A stretch of 64,000 bases of DNA, taken from NCBI RefSeq assembly GCF_033958435.1, contig NC_134161.1, positions 16,988,001-17,052,000 on the forward strand, written 5' to 3'. The translations under genes were made by a program, and so were the position numbers. Of the stretch, positions 22,501-34,500 are shown piece after piece; position 1 is the first letter of the stretch; each line of letters starts with the position of its first letter. Source of the DNA: Carettochelys insculpta (Eukaryota; Chordata; Testudines; Carettochelyidae). The notes under the pieces were generated by a model. That model was given only the letters and a program-made list of their open reading frames with translations. It did not search any database and was not told where the DNA came from.

Positions 22501-25500
22501 CGGAGCCCTAGCACTGTCCCCCCGCGCTGGGGCCTGCGGGCACAGGCTGTCCTTCGCGCCACGGCACACGGAGAGGGGAGCGGGGCTGGCACGGCGCTCT
22601 GGGGCACAGGGACGAAGCACAACTGCCTGGCCCAGCTGGGGAACCGGTCAGAGTCCAACGGGACGAATTCCACCAAGAGCCGAGCGCAGCACGTCCACAC
22701 ACGGAGCTGCTTGCTGGGCAGCTGTGGAGTGGCTGGGGTCAGTGCGGGCTGGAGGGTGGGACCCTGGGGTCAGTGCGGGCCCCACGCTGCATGCCAGGGA
22801 AAGGGAAGGTTCGGGGGTGGGGATGAACAGAGCCACCGCCTGTAAGACACGTTGTCCAGCTGGACTCAGCCCTGGGCAGGCCGGGGTCTAAGCACTGTCT
22901 GGAGCGAGCGCCCGGAGGGGGCCAGAGGAACCCTGGTTTTAGGTGGAAAAACAGCCGGCCGGGGAGGAGAGGCCACACGCCTGGGCGTGCTCAGCTCTGA
23001 GAAGAGGAACTGACCAGTCCGGAGGCCTGGGAGGGCGGCTACAAGGAGGCCAGGGAGCGACTGGTCCCCAGCCCCAGAAGGCAGGGCCAGCAGGATGGTG
23101 CAGCCTGCACCAGGGAGACCCAGTCAGACACTGGGAAAAGCCTCCCAACTCTCGGGGCAGTCGAGCTGTGGAGCAGGCGTCTGAAGGAGGCTGGGGCATC
23201 CCCGCCATGGAGACCGGGGGCAGACACCTCTCAGGGCTGGCCTAGGGTCCCTTGGCCCTGGGCTTGAGGCCCCGGCAGGCTGACCGCAGCGGGGAAGCCC
23301 TGGGAGGGTGCAGCTGCCAGACAAAAGCCGGAGGTGGGGGCTGCATTTCTTCCTGGCCCTAGCGCTGGCGACCAGGCGGCCCTGGCCGCACAGCTGAGTG
23401 CAGCATTGTACACGAGCAGCCCTGCCCACCTCCCTGCCGCCTGGCCAGCCCTCAGCGAGCCGGGCCGCACGGCACCAGCGGCAGTGGCTGCGGAGGCCCT
23501 GCTCTGTCCCCAGGCCGGGTCCCACCAGGGCCGGAGCGGGTAGCATTCTCCAGCCAGCCCCGCACAGACTGGGCACCTCAGATGCATAGGGGACACCGAA
23601 GGCGGGAGGGACTCAGACCCAGAAGGGCGCGTGATCCCTCTGGAAGGAGCACAGGCCTGAGTCCCTTCCAGGGCAGCCCAGGCCTCGCTTCCCAGCCAGC
23701 ACAGGACAGCGTTGGGGCGGCCTGGTACCGCATCTCCCCAGCCCGTGGATGCTGCAGGGCCGACCCAGCGTCACGGGGGCTTGGCTGAGTCACACAAGGC
23801 AGAAAGGCAGGTCTCCCTGCTCGGTTTTTTCAGGGAGCTTGGAGGAGCACCCCTGCTGCAAACGCTCCCTGAGAGCGGCTGTGACCATGCGGCCCAGCGC
23901 CCCTACTCTTGCGTAGGCTAGACGCGGGGCAGGGGCCAGCGAGTGCACAGCGGCTCTTCCCGGGCTGCCCGGCATCGGCAGGGTGCGGACAGGGAGGGGA
24001 GAAGGGCTGAGGCCTTGGGTCTCTGGGGGACAGAGCCGTAACTTGCTGGGACGTGCCCTGTGGGTGGGCCGACGGCCTCCCGGTGCGCAGAGCAGGATCA
24101 GGCTAGGGCTAGGCCCAGGGAGGAGAAAAGGAGCAGCTCTCCTAAATCAGCCGCCTCCCCAGGGATGGGTGACCCCCCCCATGCAGCCTGGCCCAGCCCA
24201 AGCCTGCTCCTTCCTCTCAGTGGGGGCCAAAGGGCCTGTGGATGCACAAATGCCAGCGACCCCGTTGCTCCCCTCCAGTGCCTGCCACGTGCCGGGAGGC
24301 GAGGCAGAGCCGGGGGGCAGTTACGGCTGGCCGCTGGCAGGGGGCAGAAGCAGGGCCAGGTCTGGCCTAGCCTGGCGCTGTTTGGCAAGTCCCCGGGCTC
24401 ACTTTGCCCAGCTGGGCGCCATGGCCGGCTGGCTGGGGTGCTGCTCTGCAGGTGGGATACTGCCCAGAGACGGGGACAGCGGGGCCGGTTGGGGGTCTAG
24501 CCCAGCACAAGCGCGTGCCCAGGACCGCAGGCTGCCTTGGGAAGCAGACTGCCCCTGCAGCAAGTCAGCACTGCCCTTGGCCCTGGGCCTCTGCAGGAGC
24601 AGCATCTGGAAGGGGATGCACCTCGCACGCCCTCCTGGGAAGGGAGATCAGCTGCTCCGCACCAGCCACCTCTGACCTCCGGCAGCACATCTCAGCGGGA
24701 GGATGGGGTGCGGCAGCCCAGCTGGCCAAGTCCCCTGCCCTGGGCTTCAAAGGGCCCATGGAGACGGGCTGGGGGGCTGACAAGGGACCTCCACGCAGAG
24801 GCCCAGCCCTGTCCCTCCACCTCTGGGTACAGGAGAGGGACACCCTGGGGCCGCAGCAGACAGGGGGGCCTCTCCAATGGTCCAACAGGTGTGCAGAGCA
24901 TCACCCACCGCAGCCCCCCGGAATGTCATCCCCACGTGGCTCAGGGTGACGGGGCAGAGGGCAGCCGGGAAATGGGCACTGCCAATGGGTCCCCCCACAG
25001 CCACCTCCAAGCAGCGCTTGGGCCCTGGGCAGGGCTCTCCCCATCACTGGGCAATGACAGAAGGCGGCTGTCCATCTTCTCCGCATCTGTCTGTCCCACC
25101 AGCGCAGCCAGGCCCCAACGGGCCCCTTACCGTGGACACTGAGCGAGCCCGAGGCCTCCGACTTGCCCACGCTGTTCTCAGCCACGCAGGTGTAGGTGCC
25201 CTCATCCTCGGCGCCAACCCGGCTGAGCCGCAAGCTGTTGTTGCTCTGGATCTCTGCCCTGGGAAGAGCGAGCCCATGCCTGAGAGCCGGCCGGGCACTA
25301 GCGCTGGGAGGCCACGCTGGGGGGGTGCTGCACCCAGAGGCCGTGCCCCTCCAGCCCTCCCCGGTCCCACCCTGGGCAGGGAACGGTGCCTGGTGTTTGC
25401 TCGCTCGGGGCCCAGCCTCTGCCCACCAGCCCTCACCTGGGGGCTGGCAGTACCCCCTGGGAACACAGTCCCTTCAGGAGCCAGGCCGAACGGGGCCCAG

Positions 25501-28500
25501 TGGGCCCAGCAGGCAGGTGCCCACTTCTGGGCAGGAGCAGGGTTCACTGTGCAGGTGGCTGGGGCATGGCTCCTGCAGAGCAGCCCTGGGGGGCCCCCCA
25601 CAAAGTGCCGGCACCTCCCCACTAGCTCTGCTGGGGAGCACACCGGCAGCCCGGCCCAGCCCAGCCCGGGAAAGGGCCCCCACCTCCTACCTGCCCCGGG
25701 GCAGCTCCCCTTCCTCCTTGCGCCAGCGGGCCATGGGCACGGGGTCGCCCTGCACCTCGCAGTGGAAATCCACGGTGTCCTCGGCCAGCACCACCTGGTT
25801 GGTGGGCCTGCGGAGGAATGTGGGGCGCTCTGCCCAGACACACCAGAACGGCAGCATCAGCACCGGGGCCTGCAGAGCTGCACCCCGGGAGCACGCGCCC
25901 GCCCGCCCTGCCCCGGGCAGGAGAGGCACACGGCAAAGGCTGGAGAATTCCCCATCCCACTCCTGGGCCTTTACCCCGACCCCCAGCCTCCCCCCGCCCC
26001 CCGCTCCTGGGCATTCACCCCCACCACCCCCCGACTCCAGGGGGCTCCCCCAGCCTCCCCTCCCCCGCTCGTGGGCATTCACCCCCAGCCTCCCCCACAG
26101 GGGCAGCGGGAAGGCTGCAGGGCCTGGAGCTTGGACGGAACCAGCCGTGCAACGGGCCTGGCAAAAGGAGGAGCCGGCTGGGTGCTGTGCAGGGGGAGCT
26201 GCCCTCCCGCTCTGCGGGCCCCTGGCAGGCGCAGCCCCACACACCGAACACCACCAGCTGGGCCGGCTCGCTGTCCCGCTCCCCCACCATGTTGGTCGCC
26301 ACACAGACGTAGGTGCCGGCGTCACTCTTCCTGGCGTGGGACATCATCAGCTTCCCCCCACGGATCTGTGCCAAGGGAGACTCACTCAGCCCGGCTGTGC
26401 CGGGGCACGGCCCCTTCCCCCATGCCCCTCATCCACTTCACCACCCACCCCGAGGGCCAGACACCCCACAGCCTGCACGCCCCCATGGGAGAGATGTCCC
26501 ATCAGCCCCCCTCTCCCCCTAGCACAGCCTGGCTGCTGACTGCCCAGCGGGACACCCTCCCGCCGCACGCCTGCCGTGCCCCTACCGTGACGCGCTCGTC
26601 CTTGTCGCTGATGCGCACGCCGTCCTTCTTCCAGGAGATGGTGGGCTCGGGGTGCCCGCGGGGCGGGACGCACTCCAGCACGGCCGGCTCACCTGCCGCC
26701 ACCACCACGTCGCCGGGCACCTGCCGGAAGTCGTCACGCAGGACTGCAAGGGAACCCAGGCAGCGTCAGCCAGCCACCCGGCCCCGGCTGAGCGCTTGGG
26801 AGGGACGACAAGGGCTGCAGCAGGCAGGGCTGCTGTCCCCTTCATGCAGCGTTCACTGGGGCTGGCTCAGTCCCTGCCAGCTGCCCACAAGGGAAGTTTC
26901 ACACTGAAAAATTGCTGCGTGTAATGCTCAAAAAAATCGATTCCAAGAGTCAGGTTTTCTAGATGTCTTATTTTTCCAAGAACAAACAACAAGAGAAAAT
27001 GACCCACTACTGGCCTTCCACTGGGAAGGGGGTTAGCACACCCGCAAGCAGGTACAACCCCTCACAAAACATCACTCCAACTGCCAACTGGAGTGGGGCT
27101 GGGTCGGTCTCTCATGCAAAACTGGAAGGAGAACATTGTTCAAAACCAAAACCAAAGGCCCGTCCTTCCTCACAGTGGGGAAAAAGCGTTCTGATGGAGA
27201 GGCCGCGTCAGACAAGTGTCCCCTTACAGAAATGCCTGGAAAATAAGACGTCCCATGGGACAGGTTTTGTTTTAATCGAGGAGCGGGTTTTGCATCTTTT
27301 GATCACAAGTCTGCTTAATATTAGAGCCGGTGCTGGAGAGCTGGTCCTCCGATCAGGGGCTGCATCACGACTCGAGTGTGGTTTTGGCACGAGTCAGTCA
27401 GCAGCAGCTGTACTAGGCGAGTGCATTACAAATATTACTCAACCTGCTCTCCAAATGCCATTCACCACTTCATAGACGCGCTGACTACCGTGGAAGGAAA
27501 ATGGCGAGCGCCACATTTTTTCCAGGACACCTTCCCCCATCACATGGCACAGCCGTGTTCCACTGCAGTCTGCGCCTGCACTGGAGACTTCCCCTGGCTG
27601 GCTCAGCTCAGGCAAGGAGGGTTGTGGGCCCTGGCTAGCGCTCTGGAGCGGGGTGGGGTGCCTCGCAGTGCTGCGCAGGGTCAGGACTCTCCTGGAAGAA
27701 GCTGGGGCCCACGTCACCCTCGGACAACAGGCGGCCACTGCCTCAGGCAGCCCTGGCAGCACCTCCAACAGGCCTTTGCCAAGACAAGTGCCCTCCCTCT
27801 CCTGCAGGTCCCAGGGTCCTGAGTCCCCAGCTCTCCCAGGGAGCCAGGATCAGGCCTGGCCTTTGGAGATTTCCTTGCTTACCACAGAACCCCTTGGAGC
27901 CCTGGGCACCAAACCCACCAGGCTTGGCGAGCAGCCTGGCCGCCGGGGGCGCCCGAGCTAACCGCAGCGTCTGCAGCCCCTGGCATGCATTTGGCTGGCC
28001 TGGAAAACGCTGCAGCCGGGGAGCAGCCTGCAGGAGTGCCAGCTGCGCTGCCCCACCAGCACGGCACTGGGCTTTCATGGCCGTCCACCCAGGCACCTGC
28101 TGGCCGCATCTCTGAGCTTCTTGAGAGGTGAATGGGTCCGCCTGGCTCCAGCACGATCAAGTCCACCCGCCAGGCAACAGGCGGTGGGGCCCCAGCCACA
28201 GCCGAGCACACACGCCACACAGGCAGAGACTAGCCGAGGCCAGCAACGGCCCTGCCATTCACCACCTCAGCTGAAGGGGGGAGAAGAGGCCCAAGCGTCA
28301 CAGGCGCCAGCCAGCAGTGCCGAGCGCCGAGCTGCATCCCCGAGGAACGGGGCCTTTTCCCAGGTTCTCTCCCAGCCCCAGCGACCCCTTCTCCTTCCTC
28401 GCATGCGGAGCCTCAGCCGCCCCAGCGCTTTCTGCCGCCCACAGGGCTTCCCCCGGCAGCCAGCCCAGCCCAGCCCCGGTGGCCCTCCAAGCGGGTGCTG

Positions 28501-31500
28501 GGCTAGCACGTGCCAGCTCTCTCCGCCACACTTCACCCCAGGGAGGGGAGCTGCTGGCCGGAGCAGGGAGCACTTCCACGCCAGGCGGCTGTCTGATTAC
28601 AAGGCCCTGCTAGACAGCGATCCCAGCCAAAGCCGTCACTGCGAACGCACCGGGGAAGAGCGAGTGCTCCGGGCTTTGCAGCAGCGCCAAACAACAAGGG
28701 CAGGACAGCTGAAAGCCATTAGGACTTTCTAAAATTACCCCGGCTCCGGCTGCTGCTTCCAGCACTCATCACCCCCCGCACCGGGGCAGCGCTGGGCTGT
28801 CAGCGCCACTCAGCCTGGCCGGGAGCCCAAGTGCTGGGACAGGATCAGAGCAGGACACCGCTCCTGTTGGTGGGGGGCTGGTGCTATTTGCTCCCGAGAC
28901 ACACAAACGCCTCCTGGCTGGGTGACAGGCTGAGAAGCGACACAAATCAATACGTGATCCCTGTTCCGAGCCACAGCATCTCCTCTGCCTCACGCCCATC
29001 GTCTTCGCTCCCCTCCCCTCCCAGCTCCGACCCTGCGCACGGGCTGCAGTCGGGAGCACCTGGGGCGCGAGACCCGCAGGCAGCGTGGGCCGGCGAGCAG
29101 CGGCCCCAGGGAGATGCGCCCGTGGCCTAGGCCCAGGCGATGCGGCCAGCACAGCTCTCCGCTCGCCCAGGCGGGGCCAGGCTCCCAGCTGCATCTCCCC
29201 ACGGGCCGCCCCAGCCTCGCCGGGGCCCTGCCTCCCAGCTGAGTTCCCACATCTTTGGAGAGGGGCATCCCGAGCCCCCCACGCACCCCGCAAAGGGAGG
29301 CTCTCGTGCCCCGGCCACCAGGAGAGAGCAGGCCCCGCCTGCAGGCCCGAGCCCCGACAGGCACCGCCGCACTACGCCCATATTAAGGCTCCCCTGCCCA
29401 GCGCCAGGTGCCCCAGAGGGAATGAATAGAACAGGGCAATTACCCAGTGATCAGCCCCCTTCCACCAGCCCCGGCTAGGGACCCCCAGAGCACAGGCTCC
29501 TGGCTATTGGCCACTGATGAACCTGCCCCCAGAGACTCAGCTAGTTCTTGTGTACAGCCGGTCGCACTGCTGGGCTTCAGAGCGCCCAGGCAAGGAGTCC
29601 CCGCAGTGCTGCCAGCCTGCGGAGGCAGAGTCCCTTTGGCTGCTCTCAAACCAGCTGCTTGTGCCCTGGAAAGGAGAAAATCCGCTTCCCCCCGCCCAGT
29701 ACACGGGTGCACTGTGCAGCCGCCGTCATGCACATTCTGCCCCCTTTCTCCCACGGGGGCCCCGAGCGAGGAACCAGGCTGGCCTGGAGGGCGCTGGAGG
29801 CCAGACCTGCTGCTCCGAGGGGCAGCTGGAGGAGTCACGGCCTCCCTTCGTGGGTCGGAATTCGGGTCCTACAAACAAACCCCAGCAGCTCCGCGCCTGC
29901 CAAGCTGCTGCGCTCAAGCCCAGGGTGCCCTTGCCAGAGCTTGGGGCCTGCTGGAGCGCCCCTTGGGCAGCCGCCGTTACCCCAGCCGCACCACACTCCT
30001 CCGATGGCTTTATTCAGCCACCCGTCAGAGGCTGGTGCCCGAGCTGCGTGCCCCCCAGCTGCGCTGTAATGGCAGGCTTAGCAGAACCCACGTTTCCCTC
30101 CCCAGCTGCCATGGGTGACTCGCCCTGGCCTCCTCATAGGGGCCAAGGGTGCTTATCTTGTGCCCCAGGACCTGGACATGTTCCCCATAGTGCGTTTGCA
30201 GGTCCTTGTCCCTGCAGAGCCATTAGGGAAGACAGTGGGGTCAGGGCACCGAGGAAGAGCACAAGGAGGTCAGGGCCGATAAACAGAGCCAGGGATCATA
30301 GTCACAGCAGTGCACTCTCCCGGATGCGAGAGCTGCATGCCTGGGGGCCCAGGGCCAGGGAGCTCTCCAAGGGCACAGTCCAGTGCGGGGAGGCTAATCC
30401 CGAAGGTCTGTGCAAAGCCCCAAGCCAGGAGCAGAAAGGAGTCTGCCCAGGATGAACCCTCCCACTCAGCAAAGCTAAGGAGCAGGGGCTGCCCTAGCCA
30501 GTGAGGAGCCACACGTCAGGCAGCTGCTGGAGAAAGCAGATCACTAACCCATCCCAACGGCTCCCAGGCCACGGCCGCGGCAGCCAAGAGACCCAGCTCT
30601 GAGCAGGGGGCTGGACTTGATGACCTCCTGAGGTCTCCCCCTGCCCCAGGGGTCTCTGATCGTGTGCGCCCAGCCAAACGGAGAACACTGCTTCAGGCGG
30701 GACCTCCGCATACACGCCAGGCGATGCGCCATCCCCAGCAAACCAGCCAGAGGCAGCCCAGCCGCCCCCTCACCCTGTACAGCCGTTCGCCTTCTCTGCG
30801 TGCCAGGGAGGGAACAGCCAGCGGGACTGGCACAGCCAGAGGAGTAGGCGCAGCTCCAACCACAATCCGCCCCCTTCTCAAAGCTGATGAGGTGGCAGGG
30901 GCCTTCTCCCTCCCAGGGGTTCTCAGCAGCTCCCTCTCCCCAGAGCCCTGCATGCCCATGGCTCCCGAGGCACAGCCCCCGGACTCTGCACCGGGGAGAT
31001 TCTGCACCGGACTCCTGGTCCATTTAGACGGGAGGGACTCCAGATGGGAAGGCAAATCAATCAGCCAAGCAGCCTGGCTGTTCCGAGACGGTGCGCTGGT
31101 GCGGGCAGCAGGCAGAGGGGCCTGGCGACAAGCCAGCAGCAGGGCAGGGCAGTTGGCAGGACACCGGAGCCGAGCGACACGGAGACCACCCCCGCCAGCT
31201 CTCAGCGTGAACACCCCGCTGGGACGAATGGGGCGGTCACGGCCGAGAGCTACCATCTCTGGCAGGCAGCAGACGCCGGTCCACAGTCCTGCAGCGGCTC
31301 ATACAGCATCCCCACCAGGAAGGCGAGGAGCGGGCCAGGCGCCTGCGCTGCTGCCCAGCGGGGGTCATGGGCCCCACGGAGCCCGGATCCCTGAGTCCCG
31401 TGGGAACGGGCGAGCGCCCAGGGCCACAGAGAGGTGGAACTGGCTCCTTACTCCCCGAGCACCCACAAGAACGGCGGGGGAGCGGGAGCCCTAGGTTACG

Positions 31501-34500
31501 CCCTGGCTCCAGCTGGAGGAGCCTCTCCCCCTTTGCTGGGAGGCCTCGGCGGGCAAGGTGCTCCCGCTGGTGAACGACCGCCCTGCAAGCGGGGCGCTGC
31601 AAGGCCCTCTGAGCTGGGCGGAGGGCACTGCTGGAGCAACACAATTCCCAGTGCCCCAGGGAAGGTTGGCTGAGCTGAGAAAGGCCCCAGCCCAGTCCCA
31701 CAGGGTGCGGTCTCCCCGGGCGTGCCAGCCTGGCCTGCCAGCACCAGCCCCGCGCACTGTGTAACCGGCCTGGCAGCGGTAACCCTTCACAGCACCGCGG
31801 CAGGGAACTAGAGCAGGGGCCAGTCGCCGGTGTGCTGCCGCAGAGGGCAGAGCCCTGCCCTGCAGCCTGCATCACCCGTCGCCCCCACCCGGGCAGCAGC
31901 GCAGGATGCACCCCCTCCAGCCAGGCAGCCGGCACGCGCACCTGGCAGAGGCCTGGCCAGCCTGAGCCACGCAGCCACCCGCCCTGCAGCAACGGCACTG
32001 GCCCCACCAGCTGCCCCTGCGGCTCCCGCAGCCTGTGCTAAGCCCCCTCCCCCGCCCTGCCCCACTCACTGGCCACCTCCAGCGACGCGTTGTGGCTCAC
32101 AGCCTCGCCCAGGTAGTTGCGCGCCACGCACGTGTACACGCCCTCGTCGGGCTTGCTCCGCCGGCCGTGCACTATGCGCAGGAAGAAGAGGGAGCCGCTG
32201 GGGAGCAGCATGCGGTGGGAGCGGGGGTCCTCCCTGTCCGTCTCCACCCGCTCGCCATCCTTGTACCACTCGATGGTGGGGGCGGGGCGCCCCTCCGCCT
32301 TGCAGTTCAGCGTGGCTGGCTCCCCCTTGGAGACGATGAGGTCGGAGGGGTGCTCCACGATGCGCGGAGAGGCGTCCTCCAGCCGCGGGCGGGAGCCTGG
32401 AGGAGGAGGGAGCGAGTAGGCATCAGGGGTTACTGGGCGCCTGAGCTCAGAGGGCAGCCGGCCCGTGGCGGGAGCAGCCCCTGGGACCCCGGCACAGAGC
32501 AGGGCCATGAGGCAGCTCAAGCCAAGCCATGCTCTGCAGAAAGCTGCCGCTTGGTTGCGGCAGGGCAGCCAGGGAGCCTGCGGACGGCCCACAGGGAGCC
32601 AAGCTGGAACCTGCCAGAGCCCGGCAGGGGGCCGGTAATCGAGGGCTTTGCACTTCCCTGACAGGTGCACCAGCTCCGCACCACAGGGACGGCTCAGCTG
32701 CACAAGGCCACCCAGGGGAGCGTGAACCTGGGGCTCCGCAAAGCCCACCAGGGCCAGCCTGGGAGCCAAAGGGCCCTGTGTCAGCCTGAGCGCCTCTGCA
32801 GAGCCAGTGCTGCCTCGCCCGGCAGGGAGCCGTGGCCTGACCCAGCAGAGCCAGGGCATAGTCCAGAGGACAGCAGCGCCCAAACCCCAAGCCCAGGCAG
32901 GGAGCATGTTTGACCAGGACTCAGCACAGCCCGGCCAAGCACTAGCCCCCAGCCAGGCCACGGGTGGGACGTAGACAGAGAAGGGCTCCCTCGGGCCCGC
33001 ATACAGGGAGAACCGAGACCCTGACCCACAGAGCGGAGCTGCTTTCTTGCTGGCCCCGGGCTGCCCCACCCCCATGCTCAGCAGCAATCTGCGTTCTGCT
33101 GCTCTGCCCCACTGCCAGCGCCCAACTGGGCGCTAACCCACGACCTGGGCCCATCACGCTCAGCCCGGGAGCTGAGCGCCCCCCAGCACAGCCAGCGACA
33201 CAGCCCAGCTGGTCTAAGGCCAGGCTTCCAGCAGCCACACCCTTGTGGGACTCTGAAAACCCCAGCCAAAACGGGCATGTCAGACAAAGCAGGAGGGATG
33301 GCCAGGGACATGCCCAAGGTGACGGCAGGTCTGTGGCAGAGAGACAACGGAAGCCCGGATCCCACAAGCCAGCCCAGGCACTGACCCCTGCTTGCCCCAC
33401 TGCACTCCCGCCAACATCCCCACCCTTTCAGCAGCCCCTTCTTTCTCCCTTCCCGGTGCTCCCCCATCCCTCCCTTCCCCTCTCACCTTCCAAATCTCCC
33501 CCAGGCCCGGCACAGCACGGCCTGGAACACGCCCCGGGTCGGCCCGGAGAGGAAGCCAGGCTCCACCCTGCCCACAGCACCCAGCAGCGCTACCACCCTC
33601 CCCTCCAAGCACGCGGGCCCATGGGTGCTCCCGCCTGGGACTGGGCTCCCTTCGCTCGCCTCTCCAGCTGACCTGGGCTGGAGGGGGAGGCAGCATCTGC
33701 AGCGGTGCCAAGCTACCACCCCCAGCAGTTCCCACCCACCCGCCAGGCGCTGGCGCACGGCTCCCCCAAGCCCACGTCTCTCCCGCCATGCTGCCGTTTG
33801 GCCCCATGCACGACCCAGCCGGCAAGCCCTGCTCCGGGCTAGCAAGCAGGGAGCCAGAGATGGGCACAGCTGAGGCTGCTCCCGGACAAGGGCCCACTGC
33901 TGAGCCACGTGCCCAGGCGAATATGCCAGCTAGGGATGTTCTAATAAAGTCCAGCAGGCACCTGGTAGCTCCCCAGATGGACCCACTGCTCTCAAATATC
34001 TCCCGGTGCCATTGGAGACCTGGTGGGGCACTCAGCCCTCATGGGACACCCCAGCAGCATAGCCAGAGGGAGACGGACAGGCTGGGGAAGCAGTGGGGCT
34101 TGCCTAGGGACATCGCCACCCACTATTCGCCCTAGCAGTCACACCACTGGCTCCTGCAGCCTTGGGCACCCCCACGGTGTCTGTGTCACAGAGTGGAGGG
34201 TCCCCAGGCTCTGTCCCCAACAAGCAGCCAGGCAGGACTCTCACCCAGCAGGGAGAACGGGGGGTTATGGGGCGACAGGGACACAGCGTAGAACAGACTT
34301 GTCAGCACAGGGACCAGAAGCCGTCAGCACCATCCACCTTGGGAAGAGGGGCCCAGAGGGGTCCCCGAGCTGGGCCCTGGCCCCCTTCCTCCCTCTCCAG
34401 CCAGCCCAGACTGCCCCACTCACCAGCCCAGTTCCAGTCCCAACCAGCCAGGCCCCTCTCCCACCTTGGTCCTGTTTCCTGGGAAGAAGGGGGTCACCTG

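Larger units (their letters stand above)
26744..32069. other. ROBO3: ROBO3 intron 2
   Basis: 5.3 kb between exons 2 and 3. Two short CR1 scraps were recognised (about 29400-29462 and 30600-30662). The rest is GC-rich unique-looking DNA with only spurious frames. Confidence 0.85.

Noticed and set aside
25251..25259. Alternative acceptor 5 bp downstream at ROBO3 exon 6 (GGCAG|AGATCC)
   Set aside because: It breaks the frame with exon 5, while the upstream CCCAG|GGCAG keeps it and gives the expected Ig3 sequence.
24877..26907. 676-codon plus-strand frame opposite ROBO3 exons 3-6
   Set aside because: Antisense shadow of GC-rich exons and introns. The minus-strand exons have clear Ig homology and splice sites.
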